Shown: positions 35,897 to 45,508, numbered from the stretch's first letter. The stretch is 64,000 nt of DNA from Rodentibacter caecimuris (GCF_001019715.1 NZ_BBXJ01000001.1:2418001-2482000), one strand, 5' to 3'. Notes: a model not told the origin generated them from the letters alone. Translations and numbers: made by a program.

Positions 35897-38082
35897 TGTT
35901 CATCTCCCGAATTATTAGGATACCGACCAAATTTTGAATGTCTTTGAATTTTCTTATCCATCATTTCCCGTTTATAGCTGTATTCGTAAATCAATGGAAA
36001 AACTTGATGTCGATCCAAGTCTAACCACTCCCAGGTTTGCATTGCCGAATGAGAAATAAAATAGTAACGTTGCGAACCATCCTCCTCAATTACCTGACCA
36101 AAATATTCTAATTTTTTTTCTTCTTCCCTCAATTTTTTAATAAATGTGTCATGTAGCATCAAGTCTCGTTTTTTAGATAAACGTTCAAGATTTTTATCTA
36201 AATGATCAATAGTTTGCCGATCGCCCTGATGCCCCAACGCTGCCCGTACTTTAAAATAATTTTCCCTTTTCTCCCAATCGGACAAGGCATTTCCGATTAA
36301 TACATCAATAATGTGATTTAACACTTCTTCAGGGAAGCATTTGAAATGGCTCCAAGGCTTTAAATAGGTTAATGGCGGAATAAAGGTAGGGTTTGCCGGA
36401 TCATTCACTCTTGCCGCCTCCTCTCGAATCAATGCTGCTATTTCTTGCTTATAACGGTTAACTTGATAAGCATGAGGCAGTTTCGCACATTCATCGGGGC
36501 GGTATTGTTTCTCTGCACCGGCATACAACAAATCACAAGTATGTTTGATCTGAATAACCGATTTCTCATAATCATAAATTCGCGTATCTTTATAATATTC
36601 TTTTAGTGCCGAATTACCCGTGGTAAAAGACAGATATTTGCTCGGATAAGCCCCGCCGATTAACGCAACCGGTTCGTAGTCGCTATAACTATGATCGCTG
36701 CCTAATACGCCGTCTTCTTGTGAATATAACACGGTAATATGTTTCGGCACTTTGTGAGCATAAGGGAAAATTTCCATAGCAAGCGGATTGAATACTTTCT
36801 TCGCATCGTAATTATCCAAATTCGTTAGCGCATTATCCGCCACCGCAGGTTCCCATAAAATCAGGTTATCAATCCGATTATCATATTCACCCGCCATATC
36901 GCCTAAGATATTCATGGCAGAAAGTGCAACCCTTGCCCCTAAAGAATGAGTGATAATGTTGATTTTTATTACTCTTTGCTCAAGCAACTGTTTCAACACG
37001 TCGGCAAGTTCCCGTCCGGCTTCATTAGCGTACATTTCCGCACGAAAAAAATTTAAATCCGGATCGACACTGCCCGACCAAGTTACGCCAACAATCCGAC
37101 TATATTTATCCCATTGATTAAATTCCGCCAGTTTCTTTTTTCCCGAAGCAGCAAGATTCAAATGAAATTCAACATGAGGAAACCAAGATAAGGCTTCTTT
37201 ACCATTCAGGAGCGGTGACAATTTATCATAGCTTTTATTTACTTCAGAAAGGGCAAAAACATCCCGATCTCCTACTTTTGTATAACTCACGCCTTCGGAT
37301 AAATAATTTTTCTCTAACTTCTTATGTAAATCGACATTAACCGCCTGTTTCATCAATTTATTGTCATAGTATAGATAAGGTTTTTGAACTTGCTCCGGTG
37401 ATAATTGGTTCTTATATTGAATTTGTTCGCCAAGTTCTTCACTTGAAGCAAAACGCCCTAAACTCCCCAAAGGGACGTTATAACCATGGATAAATAATGT
37501 TGCATGTCCGCCGTCATCAATAAGCTGCTGAATAACCTTCTCTTTTAATTGAACCACTGGTTCATTCTGTCGTAAGCGCAGATTCACCAAAATCGGGGGC
37601 GGTAAATACACCGCTTCTACTTTGTTTTCCGTAAAGCTCACTTGTACTTTTAAGGGATCGGCAAGTTGTTTCAACGGTTCTTTTGAGATAGTAAATTCAT
37701 CATCAGATTGATTTCGGGCTTTTATCAATACATACCCGTCTGAGGCTTTAAGCGGCGTATGTTCGGATTGTTCGGTTAAGCGGCGGTTATCTTTTTTTGT
37801 ATAGGTAGAAGACACCGCTTCACCACCCGATAGCTGCCACGAAATCTCACCGCAGAGCACGCCGTTATGCACGCTTTCGCCACTTTCAATCTTAGCCAGA
37901 TACGCCTTACCGGAGCTATCAAACACCGTTACCACAATACCATCCGGCAGCTTACGGTATTCAGCTAAGCTGTCATGATGATAAATTGTCACATTCGCGC
38001 GACACATATTTGTCGATCGGTCAATTTGTTCCGGCTGATGAGATGCCATCATCTTATTAAGTGCGGTATCTACACTAGACAT
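35893..38082 (-). CDS. Alpha/beta-hydrolase, probable type VI secretion lipase effector
   Basis: A 729-residue protein starting at the ATG at 38082 (AGGAG 8 bases upstream; the longer frame to 38142 lies inside the preceding gene). The alpha/beta-hydrolase core has the oxyanion motif LFIHGYN (196-202) and the nucleophile elbow THSLGA with Ser380. Candidate acid and histidine lie in LYSQEDGVLGSDHSYSDYE. This is the DUF900/lipase-like arrangement found in type VI lipase effectors (Tle). The N-terminal 170 residues are beta-rich and could bind the adaptor. The C-terminal 200 residues are helical and charged. It has no signal peptide, as expected for delivery by secretion machinery. It overlaps DUF4123 upstream and the propeller gene downstream. 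Confidence 0.75.
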   Translation of the reverse strand: MSSVDTALNKMMASHQPEQIDRSTNMCRANVTIYHHDSLAEYRKLPDGIVVTVFDSSGKAYLAKIESGESVHNGVLCGEISWQLSGGEAVSSTYTKKDNRRLTEQSEHTPLKASDGYVLIKARNQSDDEFTISKEPLKQLADPLKVQVSFTENKVEAVYLPPPILVNLRLRQNEPVVQLKEKVIQQLIDDGGHATLFIHGYNVPLGSLGRFASSEELGEQIQYKNQLSPEQVQKPYLYYDNKLMKQAVNVDLHKKLEKNYLSEGVSYTKVGDRDVFALSEVNKSYDKLSPLLNGKEALSWFPHVEFHLNLAASGKKKLAEFNQWDKYSRIVGVTWSGSVDPDLNFFRAEMYANEAGRELADVLKQLLEQRVIKINIITHSLGARVALSAMNILGDMAGEYDNRIDNLILWEPAVADNALTNLDNYDAKKVFNPLAMEIFPYAHKVPKHITVLYSQEDGVLGSDHSYSDYEPVALIGGAYPSKYLSFTTGNSALKEYYKDTRIYDYEKSVIQIKHTCDLLYAGAEKQYRPDECAKLPHAYQVNRYKQEIAALIREEAARVNDPANPTFIPPLTYLKPWSHFKCFPEEVLNHIIDVLIGNALSDWEKRENYFKVRAALGHQGDRQTIDHLDKNLERLSKKRDLMLHDTFIKKLREEEKKLEYFGQVIEEDGSQRYYFISHSAMQTWEWLDLDRHQVFPLIYEYSYKREMMDKKIQRHSKFGRYPNNSGDEQ

Positions 38083-39409
38083 TGTGTGCTCCTGTTGGTT
38101 GTAATTGATGACGAATGCGACCTTGTTTTTCGAGTTGATCAAAGCGCTTTTCTAAATAAAACTGTTTCTCTTGTTCGGTTAAATTGCTCACTAAAATATC
38201 ATTCAATTTTTTTTCAGGATCCAGGTAATTAACCGAATCCCCGTAAATAAGATTTGCCAATGCCAATTGTAGAATACTAATGGTTCCTTTCATTTTTGCA
38301 TACTTTGCCAAACGATAAGCATGATCGACCGTTTTTTCTACGATCTCCTTGCCATAAGCGTGAGCAAATTCGGGATATTGCGCCATAATTTCCCCAATAA
38401 TTTTTTCACATAATGAACGATCGTGCAGTTCGATAAAGGCTTCAATTTCAAATTTATCAAATTGTTTTTTTGCTTGTTTCACTACCGATAAATCAATGTT
38501 AGGCACATATTCCACTAATTCATCACCGTTTTTGATACAAAAGATTTTTTCTATCATACTACCGTTAAAAAAGGCAGATAGTTTGGTCGGGTAAGTTTGC
38601 AGACGGTCAAGATACTTTTCTAAGCCTGTAGGGTCAAAAAAGCGCAGGTAGTACCAATGTCCGGTATAATCCTGCAACATCAGCCACTTGCGGAAATGAT
38701 TAAGCAGTGCGTCGAAATCCGCCGACGAACGGAAGAAAGTGCCGATATTGCGTTCGCCGTAATTAATGCCTTCGATGTGATTGTCTCCGTTACGACAAAA
38801 TAAACGGGACAAAACAGGATGATTTTTGGGTAACTCAACTAAATAGGGTGCCGCTTTTGCATAAGTTTCGGCTTTTTCATCTTGAAATAAACAGGCGTAG
38901 CGTAATCTTTCCTGACGAAACAAATCGGGAAAAATCCAAACACTTGCCGCCAGAATAACGGCATAACATTTATCATCAGGTTCGTTATTCCATAAACAAG
39001 ATTCAATAACAGGCGGTACTTCAAATAGGGCAAATGTTGAAACGGCACATTGTTCTTGCCAAGAGGGAATAGCATAAATCTGTTTTTTAAGATTGGTTGT
39101 ATTTGTTTGAGGAAGAAGATCGCGATCAGGGTAAAACAAAAAGAGCGGTTGATTTTTCGAGAGTTTTTGCGCTTCCGAATAAAGTATTTCTCTCAAATCC
39201 TCATCTGCATGATATTGCGCATAGGTTTCTAAAGGTAAGATATTGAATGAGAAAGAAAAACGAAGTTGGTGCTTCATCTGATAATACTGAATATAGCTTT
39301 TTGCAATATTCTCATTCTCGCCGAGAACCAAAATCAATACTTTATCTTGGCTTTTATCTGTAATTTGGAAAGCATCTTGAACCCAAATAGAAGGTGAATT
39401 GTTGAGCAT
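38075..39409 (-). CDS. DUF4123 domain protein, probable type VI effector adaptor/chaperone
   Basis: A 444-residue protein starting at 39409 (TTGGAGA ribosome binding site 9 bases before; the open frame extends to 39499). Residues about 145-275 match the DUF4123 domain: CYAVILAASVWIFPDL, CLFQDEKAETYAKAAPYLVEL, NIGTFFRSS, HFRKWLMLQDYTGHWYYLRF then FDPTGLEKYL. DUF4123 proteins (Tap-1/TEC) load effectors onto VgrG spikes. The N-terminal 140 residues and C-terminal helices are not recognised. It overlaps the hydrolase start by 8 bases. No vgrG is adjacent: upstream is nlpD. Confidence 0.8.
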   Translation of the reverse strand: MLNNSPSIWVQDAFQITDKSQDKVLILVLGENENIAKSYIQYYQMKHQLRFSFSFNILPLETYAQYHADEDLREILYSEAQKLSKNQPLFLFYPDRDLLPQTNTTNLKKQIYAIPSWQEQCAVSTFALFEVPPVIESCLWNNEPDDKCYAVILAASVWIFPDLFRQERLRYACLFQDEKAETYAKAAPYLVELPKNHPVLSRLFCRNGDNHIEGINYGERNIGTFFRSSADFDALLNHFRKWLMLQDYTGHWYYLRFFDPTGLEKYLDRLQTYPTKLSAFFNGSMIEKIFCIKNGDELVEYVPNIDLSVVKQAKKQFDKFEIEAFIELHDRSLCEKIIGEIMAQYPEFAHAYGKEIVEKTVDHAYRLAKYAKMKGTISILQLALANLIYGDSVNYLDPEKKLNDILVSNLTEQEKQFYLEKRFDQLEKQGRIRHQLQPTGAHNV

Positions 39410-39482
39410 AAAATTGATCTCCAAATAGTATAAAAAATCTTCACCATTATACCTAAAAGTAAGCATATAAAAATAAGGGGAT

Positions 39483-39514
39483 AAAAAAAGAGCGGTCAAA
39501 TTGACCGCTCTTTT
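39483..39514 (-). terminator. Terminator after nlpD
   Basis: AAAAGAGCGGTCAA, A, TTGACCGCTCTTTT with a T-run on the minus strand (plus-strand A-run 39483-39489). It isolates nlpD transcription from the DUF4123 operon. Confidence 0.85.
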
Positions 39515-39523
39515 GCCTATTGG

Positions 39524-40711
39524 TTATCTTCTTGGTAAGTAACGAATAGGATCAACCGATTTACCTTTATAACGAATTTCAAAATGAAGTTTTACGCTAT
39601 TGGTGCCTGTACTCCCCATTTTGGCGATTTCCTGTCCGGCTCTGATTTCTTGCTGATCGCTAACAAGGATTCTGTCGTTGTGTGCATAGGCACTCAAGAA
39701 ATCATCATCGTGTTTGATAATAATGAGGTTGCCATAACCACGCAATGCGTTCCCCGCATACACCACCCGACCGGCTGCCGCGGCTTTCACCGATTGTCCG
39801 CGAGAACCGGAAATATCAATCCCTTTATTGCCACCGTCAGAACTTGAGAAACCTTGGATAATATTGCCGTTTGCCGGCCACATCCATCTTGTATTGGAGG
39901 CAATCGGCGCAACAACATTTGCGTTCACCGGTGTTGTATTCCCCGTTGCAACCGGCGCTGTCGAAGTCGGGTAAGTCGGTGCGGAAGAAGGAACACCAGC
40001 ACTTGATTTCACCGGCCCGATAATCGTACCGTCAGAACCAATTTGCGTACCGTTTGCCCCCGCTCTATAAGTAACGGCAGGTTCTACCTGTTTCACCGGA
40101 GCTGCGTTTGTATTGACCGGTACTGTCGTCGTTACGGTTTTAGTAACGCACTTACCTATTTTTAATGTTTGACCGACACTTAAACTATAAGGCTCTGACA
40201 TATTATTCATTGCCGCCAGTTCTTTTACATCCATACCTGCTAGGTAAGCGATTAAAAACATTGTATCGCCTTTATTGACTTTATAAGTCTCCCCTTTGTA
40301 CGAACCTTTTTGAATTTGGCTGTAATCCGGCGCGTTAGTATTTGGGTTACGCGGTACATTCACCATCGCAGAGCCTGTACAATCGGATACCGTTTTAGTT
40401 ACCGTTTTGGTTTGAGGTTGTACCGGTGCGACAGGTTGAGCCGGCTGTACCGGTTGATAAGTCGGTTGAAAATTCGGCTGCGGTGTTTGAGTGCCGACAG
40501 GCATATTACCTGTTGCGTGGGTTCCCATATGATTTGGCATGGTATTTTGTTGAATTTCAGGCTGCCAAGTGCCGCCACCGTTATTATCTACCGGTTGCAT
40601 AATACCCGGTGAAAGCGTACCGCCGGCATTTTCAATAGGCGCCTGAGTATTGGACGAACAGGCAGTCAAAATTGCCACACTCAAGGGTAACAATAAAAAC
40701 GATTTTTTCAT
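39524..40711 (-). CDS. nlpD: Lipoprotein NlpD/LppB, amidase activator with LysM and M23 domains
   Basis: Outer-membrane lipoprotein that activates cell-wall amidases at division; known as LppB in Haemophilus. Signal peptide with lipobox LTAC (Cys18), a proline- and glutamine-rich linker, LysM domain (about 141-190, YKVNKGDTMFLIAYLAGMD), a second low-complexity linker and a C-terminal M23 peptidase-like domain (about 275-395, GIDISGSRGQSVKAAAAG, AYAHNDRILV, LHFEIRYKG). The zinc-ligand HxxxD motif is altered (NKGIDISG), as is usual for non-catalytic NlpD. Residues 34-62 closely resemble the small lipoprotein encoded just upstream. Confidence 0.93.
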   Translation of the reverse strand: MKKSFLLLPLSVAILTACSSNTQAPIENAGGTLSPGIMQPVDNNGGGTWQPEIQQNTMPNHMGTHATGNMPVGTQTPQPNFQPTYQPVQPAQPVAPVQPQTKTVTKTVSDCTGSAMVNVPRNPNTNAPDYSQIQKGSYKGETYKVNKGDTMFLIAYLAGMDVKELAAMNNMSEPYSLSVGQTLKIGKCVTKTVTTTVPVNTNAAPVKQVEPAVTYRAGANGTQIGSDGTIIGPVKSSAGVPSSAPTYPTSTAPVATGNTTPVNANVVAPIASNTRWMWPANGNIIQGFSSSDGGNKGIDISGSRGQSVKAAAAGRVVYAGNALRGYGNLIIIKHDDDFLSAYAHNDRILVSDQQEIRAGQEIAKMGSTGTNSVKLHFEIRYKGKSVDPIRYLPRR

Positions 40712-40724
40712 TTATTTTTCCTTC

Positions 40725-40916
40725 TTATTTCATTGTATTCGGCATAGCTTGTCGTTCTATTTCCGGCATAAAACCGCCCCCGGCAATCGCTCCTGTTCCC
40801 TCAACAGGTTGCATAATGCCATTCGGTAAGGCATCAGGATCGCTCATTTCAACTTTAGGTGAAGAACACGCTGCTAAAACTACCGACATAGACAACGCAA
40901 ATAAACATTTATTCAT
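40725..40916 (-). CDS. Small lipoprotein resembling the NlpD N-terminus
   Basis: A 63-residue lipoprotein with lipobox LAAC (Cys17). Its mature part, SDPDALPNGIMQPVEGTG then GGGFMPEIERQAMPNTMK, mirrors the NlpD segment LSPGIMQPVDNNGGGTW then QPEIQQNTMPNHM. It starts 11 bases after yqaA and ends 13 bases before the nlpD start, so the three are likely one transcript. A partial gene duplication of the nlpD 5' end is the simplest origin. Function unknown. It could compete with NlpD for a partner (inference). Confidence 0.75.
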   Translation of the reverse strand: MNKCLFALSMSVVLAACSSPKVEMSDPDALPNGIMQPVEGTGAIAGGGFMPEIERQAMPNTMK

Positions 40917-40927
40917 AATAAATCCCA

Positions 40928-41512
40928 TTATTTCAAAATAAAGTAAGCCGCCACCGCAAGCGCAACGACCGACCAACCAATAATTTCAATCGATTTACGT
41001 AATTTAACCGCAAATTTTTCTCCGCCCCATGCAGCTAATTTTGCGACAAGCAAGAAACGCACCGCTCGGGAAATAAATGCGGTCAGTACAAATGGGAAAA
41101 ATGCCATTTGCATCACGCCGGCACAAATCGTAAACACTTTATAAGGAATCGGGCTGAAACCGGCAACAAAAACGACGAGTACGCCCCATTGCTCAAACCA
41201 TTTTATCGCCGTTGCCCAATGGTCGCCATAGCCCCATTGTTGCACGATACCCTGTACCCAGTCCGTAGCAAAATAACCAATAGCATAACCCACCATACCG
41301 CCGAGAACGGAGGCGATTGCAGTATAAAGCGCAAATTTGACCGCACTTTTGGGCTTCGACATCGACATGGGAATCAACATCACATCCGGCGGAATCGGGA
41401 AAAAGATCGCTTCAATAAAACTCACAAAAGACAGCCAAAACGTTGCAAAACGATGTTTCGACCATTCCATGGTTTTATCATACATTGCCCCAAAAATATT
41501 CATTCTATTCAC
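40928..41512 (-). CDS. yqaA: YqaA/DedA family inner-membrane protein
   Basis: A 194-residue SNARE-associated (VTT/DedA-like) membrane protein. The re-entrant region with FFPIPPDVMLIPM, the glycine-rich GGMVGYAIGYF helix and GFSPIPYKVFTICAG, typical of the YqaA branch, are visible. DedA-type proteins are linked to lipid carrier flipping and envelope homeostasis; the exact role of YqaA is unknown. A start at the ATG four codons in (41503) is also possible. It precedes the small lipoprotein and nlpD and follows surE. Confidence 0.88.
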   Translation of the reverse strand: MNRMNIFGAMYDKTMEWSKHRFATFWLSFVSFIEAIFFPIPPDVMLIPMSMSKPKSAVKFALYTAIASVLGGMVGYAIGYFATDWVQGIVQQWGYGDHWATAIKWFEQWGVLVVFVAGFSPIPYKVFTICAGVMQMAFFPFVLTAFISRAVRFLLVAKLAAWGGEKFAVKLRKSIEIIGWSVVALAVAAYFILK

Positions 41513-41542
41513 CTTTGATTGTCATTGAGACAAAACTCCGCA

Positions 41543-42283
41543 TTATTCACGTTCCAGCCAATCTTGTAAAGCCTGAATTGAATGGTGGGCGGTCATATCG
41601 GCTTGAATAGGGGTAATCGAAACATAACCGTTTTTTACCGCATGGAAATCCGTTCCCTCTTGCTCGTTTTCCGGTAAACCGGCAGGGCCAATCCAATAGA
41701 TGGCTTCACCACGGGGATCTTCTTGTTTAATCACTTCTGCCGCAGAAGAACGATAACCTAAATGGCAAACTTTATAGCCTTTGAGTTCGTCATAAGGTAA
41801 ATCAGGAACATTAATATTAATAATTTCACGGGGATTGACTAACCGATTATGTAATTTAGGAATTAAATCCGCCACAACCCGAGCCGCCGTTTCATAATGT
41901 TGGCGACCGTCTAAGGATACGGCAATTGAAGGCAGTCCCAAATGACGCCCTTCTAGTGCTGCCGCCACTGTGCCGGAATAAATCGTGTCATCGCCCATAT
42001 TACAACCCGCATTAATGCCCGATACAACCAAATCCACTTGACCGGATAAAAAACCATTTAATGCCAAATGCACACAATCCGCCGGCGTTCCGTTAATACA
42101 ATAATCACCGTTATCTAAATGGCGCGGACGTAACGGTTCAACTAAAGTTAAGGCACTTGATGCCGCACTTCGATTACGATCCGGGGCGACTATCACTACA
42201 TCGGCAAACTTGCGTAATTCCGCCGCTAAAACTTGAATGCCTTCTGCGTGAAAACCATCATCATTACTTAATAAAATTCGCAT
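41543..42283 (-). CDS. surE: 5'/3'-nucleotidase SurE
   Basis: Metal-dependent survival-protein nucleotidase that dephosphorylates nucleoside monophosphates. The N-terminal [13 protein letters not shown] holds the paired metal-binding aspartates, and [22 protein letters not shown] is the SurE core. 246 residues. Its ATG abuts the truD stop (shared base 42283), so truD-surE are coupled, a conserved pairing in gammaproteobacteria. The pcm gene that often follows surE is absent; yqaA takes its place. Confidence 0.97.
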   Translation of the reverse strand: MRILLSNDDGFHAEGIQVLAAELRKFADVVIVAPDRNRSAASSALTLVEPLRPRHLDNGDYCINGTPADCVHLALNGFLSGQVDLVVSGINAGCNMGDDTIYSGTVAAALEGRHLGLPSIAVSLDGRQHYETAARVVADLIPKLHNRLVNPREIININVPDLPYDELKGYKVCHLGYRSSAAEVIKQEDPRGEAIYWIGPAGLPENEQEGTDFHAVKNGYVSITPIQADMTAHHSIQALQDWLERE

Positions 42284-43302
42284 TATGCTTCCTTATAATT
42301 CACTAATTCTCGAATAAGTGCCGTGGCATAGCTGCCTGACGGCAAATAAAAAGAGAGTTTTAATCCTTCCTCAATAAATTGCCATTGGAAATTCTGTGCC
42401 CGCATTAACAGTGGACGGCGCGCCGCTTTCATTTTTTCTTGTTTCATCAAAGGTGAAAAGGCATTATGTTGTTCCACAATGGCATTTTCAATATTTGAGC
42501 TCACAAGATTTTCTTCCCCGATTAACGGAGCGGTGAGTAAAATATCTCGTGAATCTAACCGCACTTGTAATGCAGCTAAATCTTCCGATTCATCCGCTTT
42601 AAACCAACTGTGCGAACCATTTAATTGCACAATATCATTTGGCAAAATTTGTTGGGCAAGCCCCTGCTCAATGCGTGCCGCTACCACTAAATTAAAAATC
42701 TCACTACGTGCTGCAGAGAGGTAAAAACTGCGTTTTTTGCGATCTTTCACCTTAATTTCGCCTTGTGCCCAACGTAAGGCTTGTGTGAGATTATGACCGT
42801 CACGCCCAAAGCGTTGTTCCGTAAAATAATTGGGAAAACCAAAATTTGCCACAAAATTTAACCGAGTGTTTAACTCATCGCTTTCCTGTGCGTCACGCAG
42901 CAAAATTTCAAAATAATTGCCTTGTAAACTTCCCGTGCGAATTTTGCGATGATGGCGGGTGACCGCTAAAATCTCTACGCCTTCCACGTCAAATTGAGTG
43001 AAATCCGGCGTTTCCCGTCCGGGCATTTGCAGGCAGAACCATTGTTCCGTTATCGCTTGGCGATCCTTTAAACCGGCATAGCCCATATTTCGTTCCGGCA
43101 CGCCGGCAAATTTTGCCAGTTTTTCGCCGACAAATAGGGTGTTACAACCGGTTTTTCGTACTTTTACCGCCACAAATTCCCCTTCCTCCGACATGTCATA
43201 GCCAAGATCTTCAATCACTATAAAATCAGCACATTCTTGCTTTAAAAGTGCGGTGGATTTTGGCGGCGTTTTTAAGGTGAGATAAGGGAGTTGTTCAAGC
43301 AT
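42283..43302 (-). CDS. truD: tRNA pseudouridine-13 synthase
   Basis: Isomerises U13 of tRNA-Glu. The motif [17 protein letters not shown] carries the catalytic Asp80, and the later [14 protein letters not shown] is the second TruD signature. 339 residues is normal length. It is the first gene of the truD-surE group and divergent from rraB. An uptake signal is embedded near 43248. Confidence 0.97.
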   Translation of the reverse strand: MLEQLPYLTLKTPPKSTALLKQECADFIVIEDLGYDMSEEGEFVAVKVRKTGCNTLFVGEKLAKFAGVPERNMGYAGLKDRQAITEQWFCLQMPGRETPDFTQFDVEGVEILAVTRHHRKIRTGSLQGNYFEILLRDAQESDELNTRLNFVANFGFPNYFTEQRFGRDGHNLTQALRWAQGEIKVKDRKKRSFYLSAARSEIFNLVVAARIEQGLAQQILPNDIVQLNGSHSWFKADESEDLAALQVRLDSRDILLTAPLIGEENLVSSNIENAIVEQHNAFSPLMKQEKMKAARRPLLMRAQNFQWQFIEEGLKLSFYLPSGSYATALIRELVNYKEA

Positions 43303-43403
43303 GATTTTGACGTGTATTGTTAGGTTTTGCGAGATTTTATGCGACTTTTGTAGATTTATCCACTAAAATAACCGCACTTTTCACGCCAACTAAGGAATTT
43401 ACT

Positions 43404-43826
43404 ATGACTGATTTTGTCGCCCTTCAAGCAGAAACACGGGAAATTATCACCGATTTATTAAATGACGGCAGCGATCCTTCCGCCCTGTATATTATTGAAC
43501 ATCATGTGTCACACTATGATTTTGATTTATTGGAAAAAATTGCCGTAGATGCGTTTAAAGCCGGCTATGAAGTCTCCGAGGCGGAAGAATTTGAAGATGA
43601 TAATGGAAAAGCCATTTTCTGTTTTGACATCATCAGCGAAGTGGAATTAAAAGCAGAAATTATTGATGCCCAACAAAAAGAAATTTTGCCGTTAATTGAA
43701 AAACATAAAGGGATTTATGACGGTTGGGGAACCTACTTTGAAGACCCGAGTGATGATGAGGACGAATACGGCAACGATGGTGAATTTTTTGATGAGGATG
43801 AGGTCGAAGAATCACGTTTACACTAA
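43404..43826 (+). CDS. rraB: Regulator of ribonuclease E activity B
   Basis: RraB binds RNase E and modulates mRNA decay in E. coli. The 140-residue acidic protein has the family core GSDPSALYIIEHHVSHYDFDLLEK and the IYDGWGTYFE segment, ending in a highly acidic tail (DDEDEYGNDGEFFDEDE). The frame is open from 43317, but the ATG at 43404 with TAAGGA upstream fits the family. A terminator follows at once. Confidence 0.93.
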   Translation: MTDFVALQAETREIITDLLNDGSDPSALYIIEHHVSHYDFDLLEKIAVDAFKAGYEVSEAEEFEDDNGKAIFCFDIISEVELKAEIIDAQQKEILPLIEKHKGIYDGWGTYFEDPSDDEDEYGNDGEFFDEDEVEESRLH

Positions 43827-43837
43827 TTGACTAACCT

Positions 43838-43867
43838 GACCGCATAAATAAAGTGCGGTCATTTTTT
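43838..43867 (+). terminator. Terminator after rraB containing an uptake signal
   Basis: GACCGCA, 9-base loop, TGCGGTC then ATTTTTT. The right arm is part of a full AAAGTGCGGT core. The next gene's ribosome binding site overlaps its end. Confidence 0.8.
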
Positions 43868-43877
43868 GGAGAAATTT

Positions 43878-44594
43878 ATGAAACTAAAATCATTCGGTCT
43901 CATACTATTAGCGTTACCCTTTAGTACCTCAGTCTTAGCAGAAAATGCCGTCGCCCGGCAAACCAATATTGTTTCATTTAATACTGAAGCAGAAAAAAGC
44001 ATTGAACGTGATTTATTAAATGTGCGTTTATTTTATCAAGTTGATGGAAAAGATTTAGCGGACTTAAATAAGACGATTTCAGAACGTTTAAATAAAGCGG
44101 TCGGCATTGTTCAAAAACAAAGTGCGGTGGAAATTAAAGGTAATTCCCGTAATACTTCTGTTCGTTACAATAATGAAGGGAAGAAAACAGGTTGGATTGC
44201 CCGCGCCGATCTTGTGTTGGAAAGTAAAGATTTCCAAGCCTTATCAGAGGTGCTCAATTCACTTGATGGCATTCTTGCGATTGAAGATGTAAATGCCACT
44301 ATTTCACCGGAAAAATTAATGAGTGTAGAAAGCGAATTAACACAGGCTGTTATTGAAAAATTTAAAAATAAAGCGACATTAATTCAACATTCATTACAAA
44401 TGAACAATTACCGTATTCTTAATTTAGACATTTCATCGGTGAATGAATCGACAGCAATCCGTCCTTACACCTCATCACGTGCGGCTAAAGTGGCAATGTT
44501 GTCCTCCGATACCGCACCGAATGCTTTTTTAGAAAACGGAAAAGAAGCGGTACGGGTTCAGGCAACCGCACAAATTGAATTACTTAAAGATTAA
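43878..44594 (+). CDS. SIMPL domain (DUF541) periplasmic protein
   Basis: A 238-residue secreted protein with a signal peptide ending near VLA (about residue 20), followed by a SIMPL/DUF541 domain: NIVSFNTEAEKSIERDLLNV, the duplicated beta-strand region and VRVQATAQIELL at the end. Family members are oligomeric periplasmic or outer-membrane proteins, such as BP26 of Brucella and YggE of E. coli, the latter linked to oxidative stress. The TTG-initiated extension to 43866 is rejected because the GGAGAAATTT site serves the ATG at 43878. No clear partner gene. Confidence 0.85.
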   Translation: MKLKSFGLILLALPFSTSVLAENAVARQTNIVSFNTEAEKSIERDLLNVRLFYQVDGKDLADLNKTISERLNKAVGIVQKQSAVEIKGNSRNTSVRYNNEGKKTGWIARADLVLESKDFQALSEVLNSLDGILAIEDVNATISPEKLMSVESELTQAVIEKFKNKATLIQHSLQMNNYRILNLDISSVNESTAIRPYTSSRAAKVAMLSSDTAPNAFLENGKEAVRVQATAQIELLKD

Positions 44595-44659
44595 TTTTCT
44601 ATACAATTATTTTTTCTTCTATACAATGGCAGCGATTTTCAAACAATAAGGAAACCCTC

Positions 44660-45271
44660 ATGAATGTAGCAAAAAATGTGGTGGTAGGCATTGCTTACCA
44701 AGTTCGTACCCAAGATGGCGTATTGGTGGATGAAGCACCAACAAATCAACCTTTAGAATATTTACAAGGTCACAATAACTTAGTGATTGGTTTAGAAAAA
44801 GCCCTAGAAGGCAAAGCGGTAGGCGATAAATTTGAGGTGCGTGTTCAACCGGAAGAAGGCTACGGCGAATACAATGAAAATATGGTTCAACGCGTACCGA
44901 AAGATGTTTTCCAAGGTGTCGATGAATTAGTAGTGGGAATGCGTTTCTTAGCTGATACGGATATTGGACCTGTTCCGGTAGTCATTACCGAGGTGGACGG
45001 CGATGAAGTCGTGGTGGACGGTAACCATATGTTAGCCGGTCAAGAATTACATTTCACCGTTGAAGTTGTCAGCACACGTGAAGCCACATTGGAAGAAATT
45101 GCGCACGGTCACGTTCACGGTGCGCAGGGTCATCATGATAGCGATGAAGAAGTCCATGGCTGTGGTTGTGGCGGTCATCATGACCACGAGCATGGACACG
45201 GCGGCTGTTGTGGCGGTGGTCATAAGCACGATCATCACGGACATGGCGGTTGTGGCTGCGGCGGTCATTAA
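44660..45271 (+). CDS. slyD: FKBP-type peptidyl-prolyl isomerase SlyD
   Basis: Cytoplasmic prolyl isomerase, chaperone and nickel-binding protein. The 203-residue product has the FKBP core (YQVRTQDGVLVDEAP, GLEKALEGKAVGDKFEV, PEEGYGEYNE) with the chaperone insert, and a C-terminal tail from about residue 148 very rich in His, Gly, Cys and Asp. That tail is the metal-binding region that supplies nickel for hydrogenase and urease maturation. It is followed by a strong terminator. Confidence 0.97.
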   Translation: MNVAKNVVVGIAYQVRTQDGVLVDEAPTNQPLEYLQGHNNLVIGLEKALEGKAVGDKFEVRVQPEEGYGEYNENMVQRVPKDVFQGVDELVVGMRFLADTDIGPVPVVITEVDGDEVVVDGNHMLAGQELHFTVEVVSTREATLEEIAHGHVHGAQGHHDSDEEVHGCGCGGHHDHEHGHGGCCGGGHKHDHHGHGGCGCGGH

Positions 45272-45336
45272 TATTTAACGTAAAAATCTGAAAGACTGAG
45301 ACGGTTTACAAAAATCCTCAGTATTATTGCTTAATT

Positions 45337-45370
45337 ATTAGGGACGCACTGCATGGCGTCCCTAATATTT
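45337..45370 (+). terminator. Terminator after slyD
   Basis: ATTAGGGACGC and GCGTCCCTAAT form an 11-bp stem, followed by ATTTTG. Confidence 0.85.
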
Positions 45371-45508
45371 TGTACTATCTTAATATCAGTAACTAAAATC
45401 TCCTTTATGCCAAATTTCGATGACTAAGCTAAGCTAAGCTATTGATATTTTCAAACTCAGGCTATTTCAATCTTAAAGTTTTTTATCGTCCGACAGCTCC
45501 CATAAAAT

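Noticed and set aside
45423-45440. Three tandem AAGCT pentanucleotides as a phase-variation tract
   Set aside because: Only three units, in an intergenic region between terminators with no gene start nearby.
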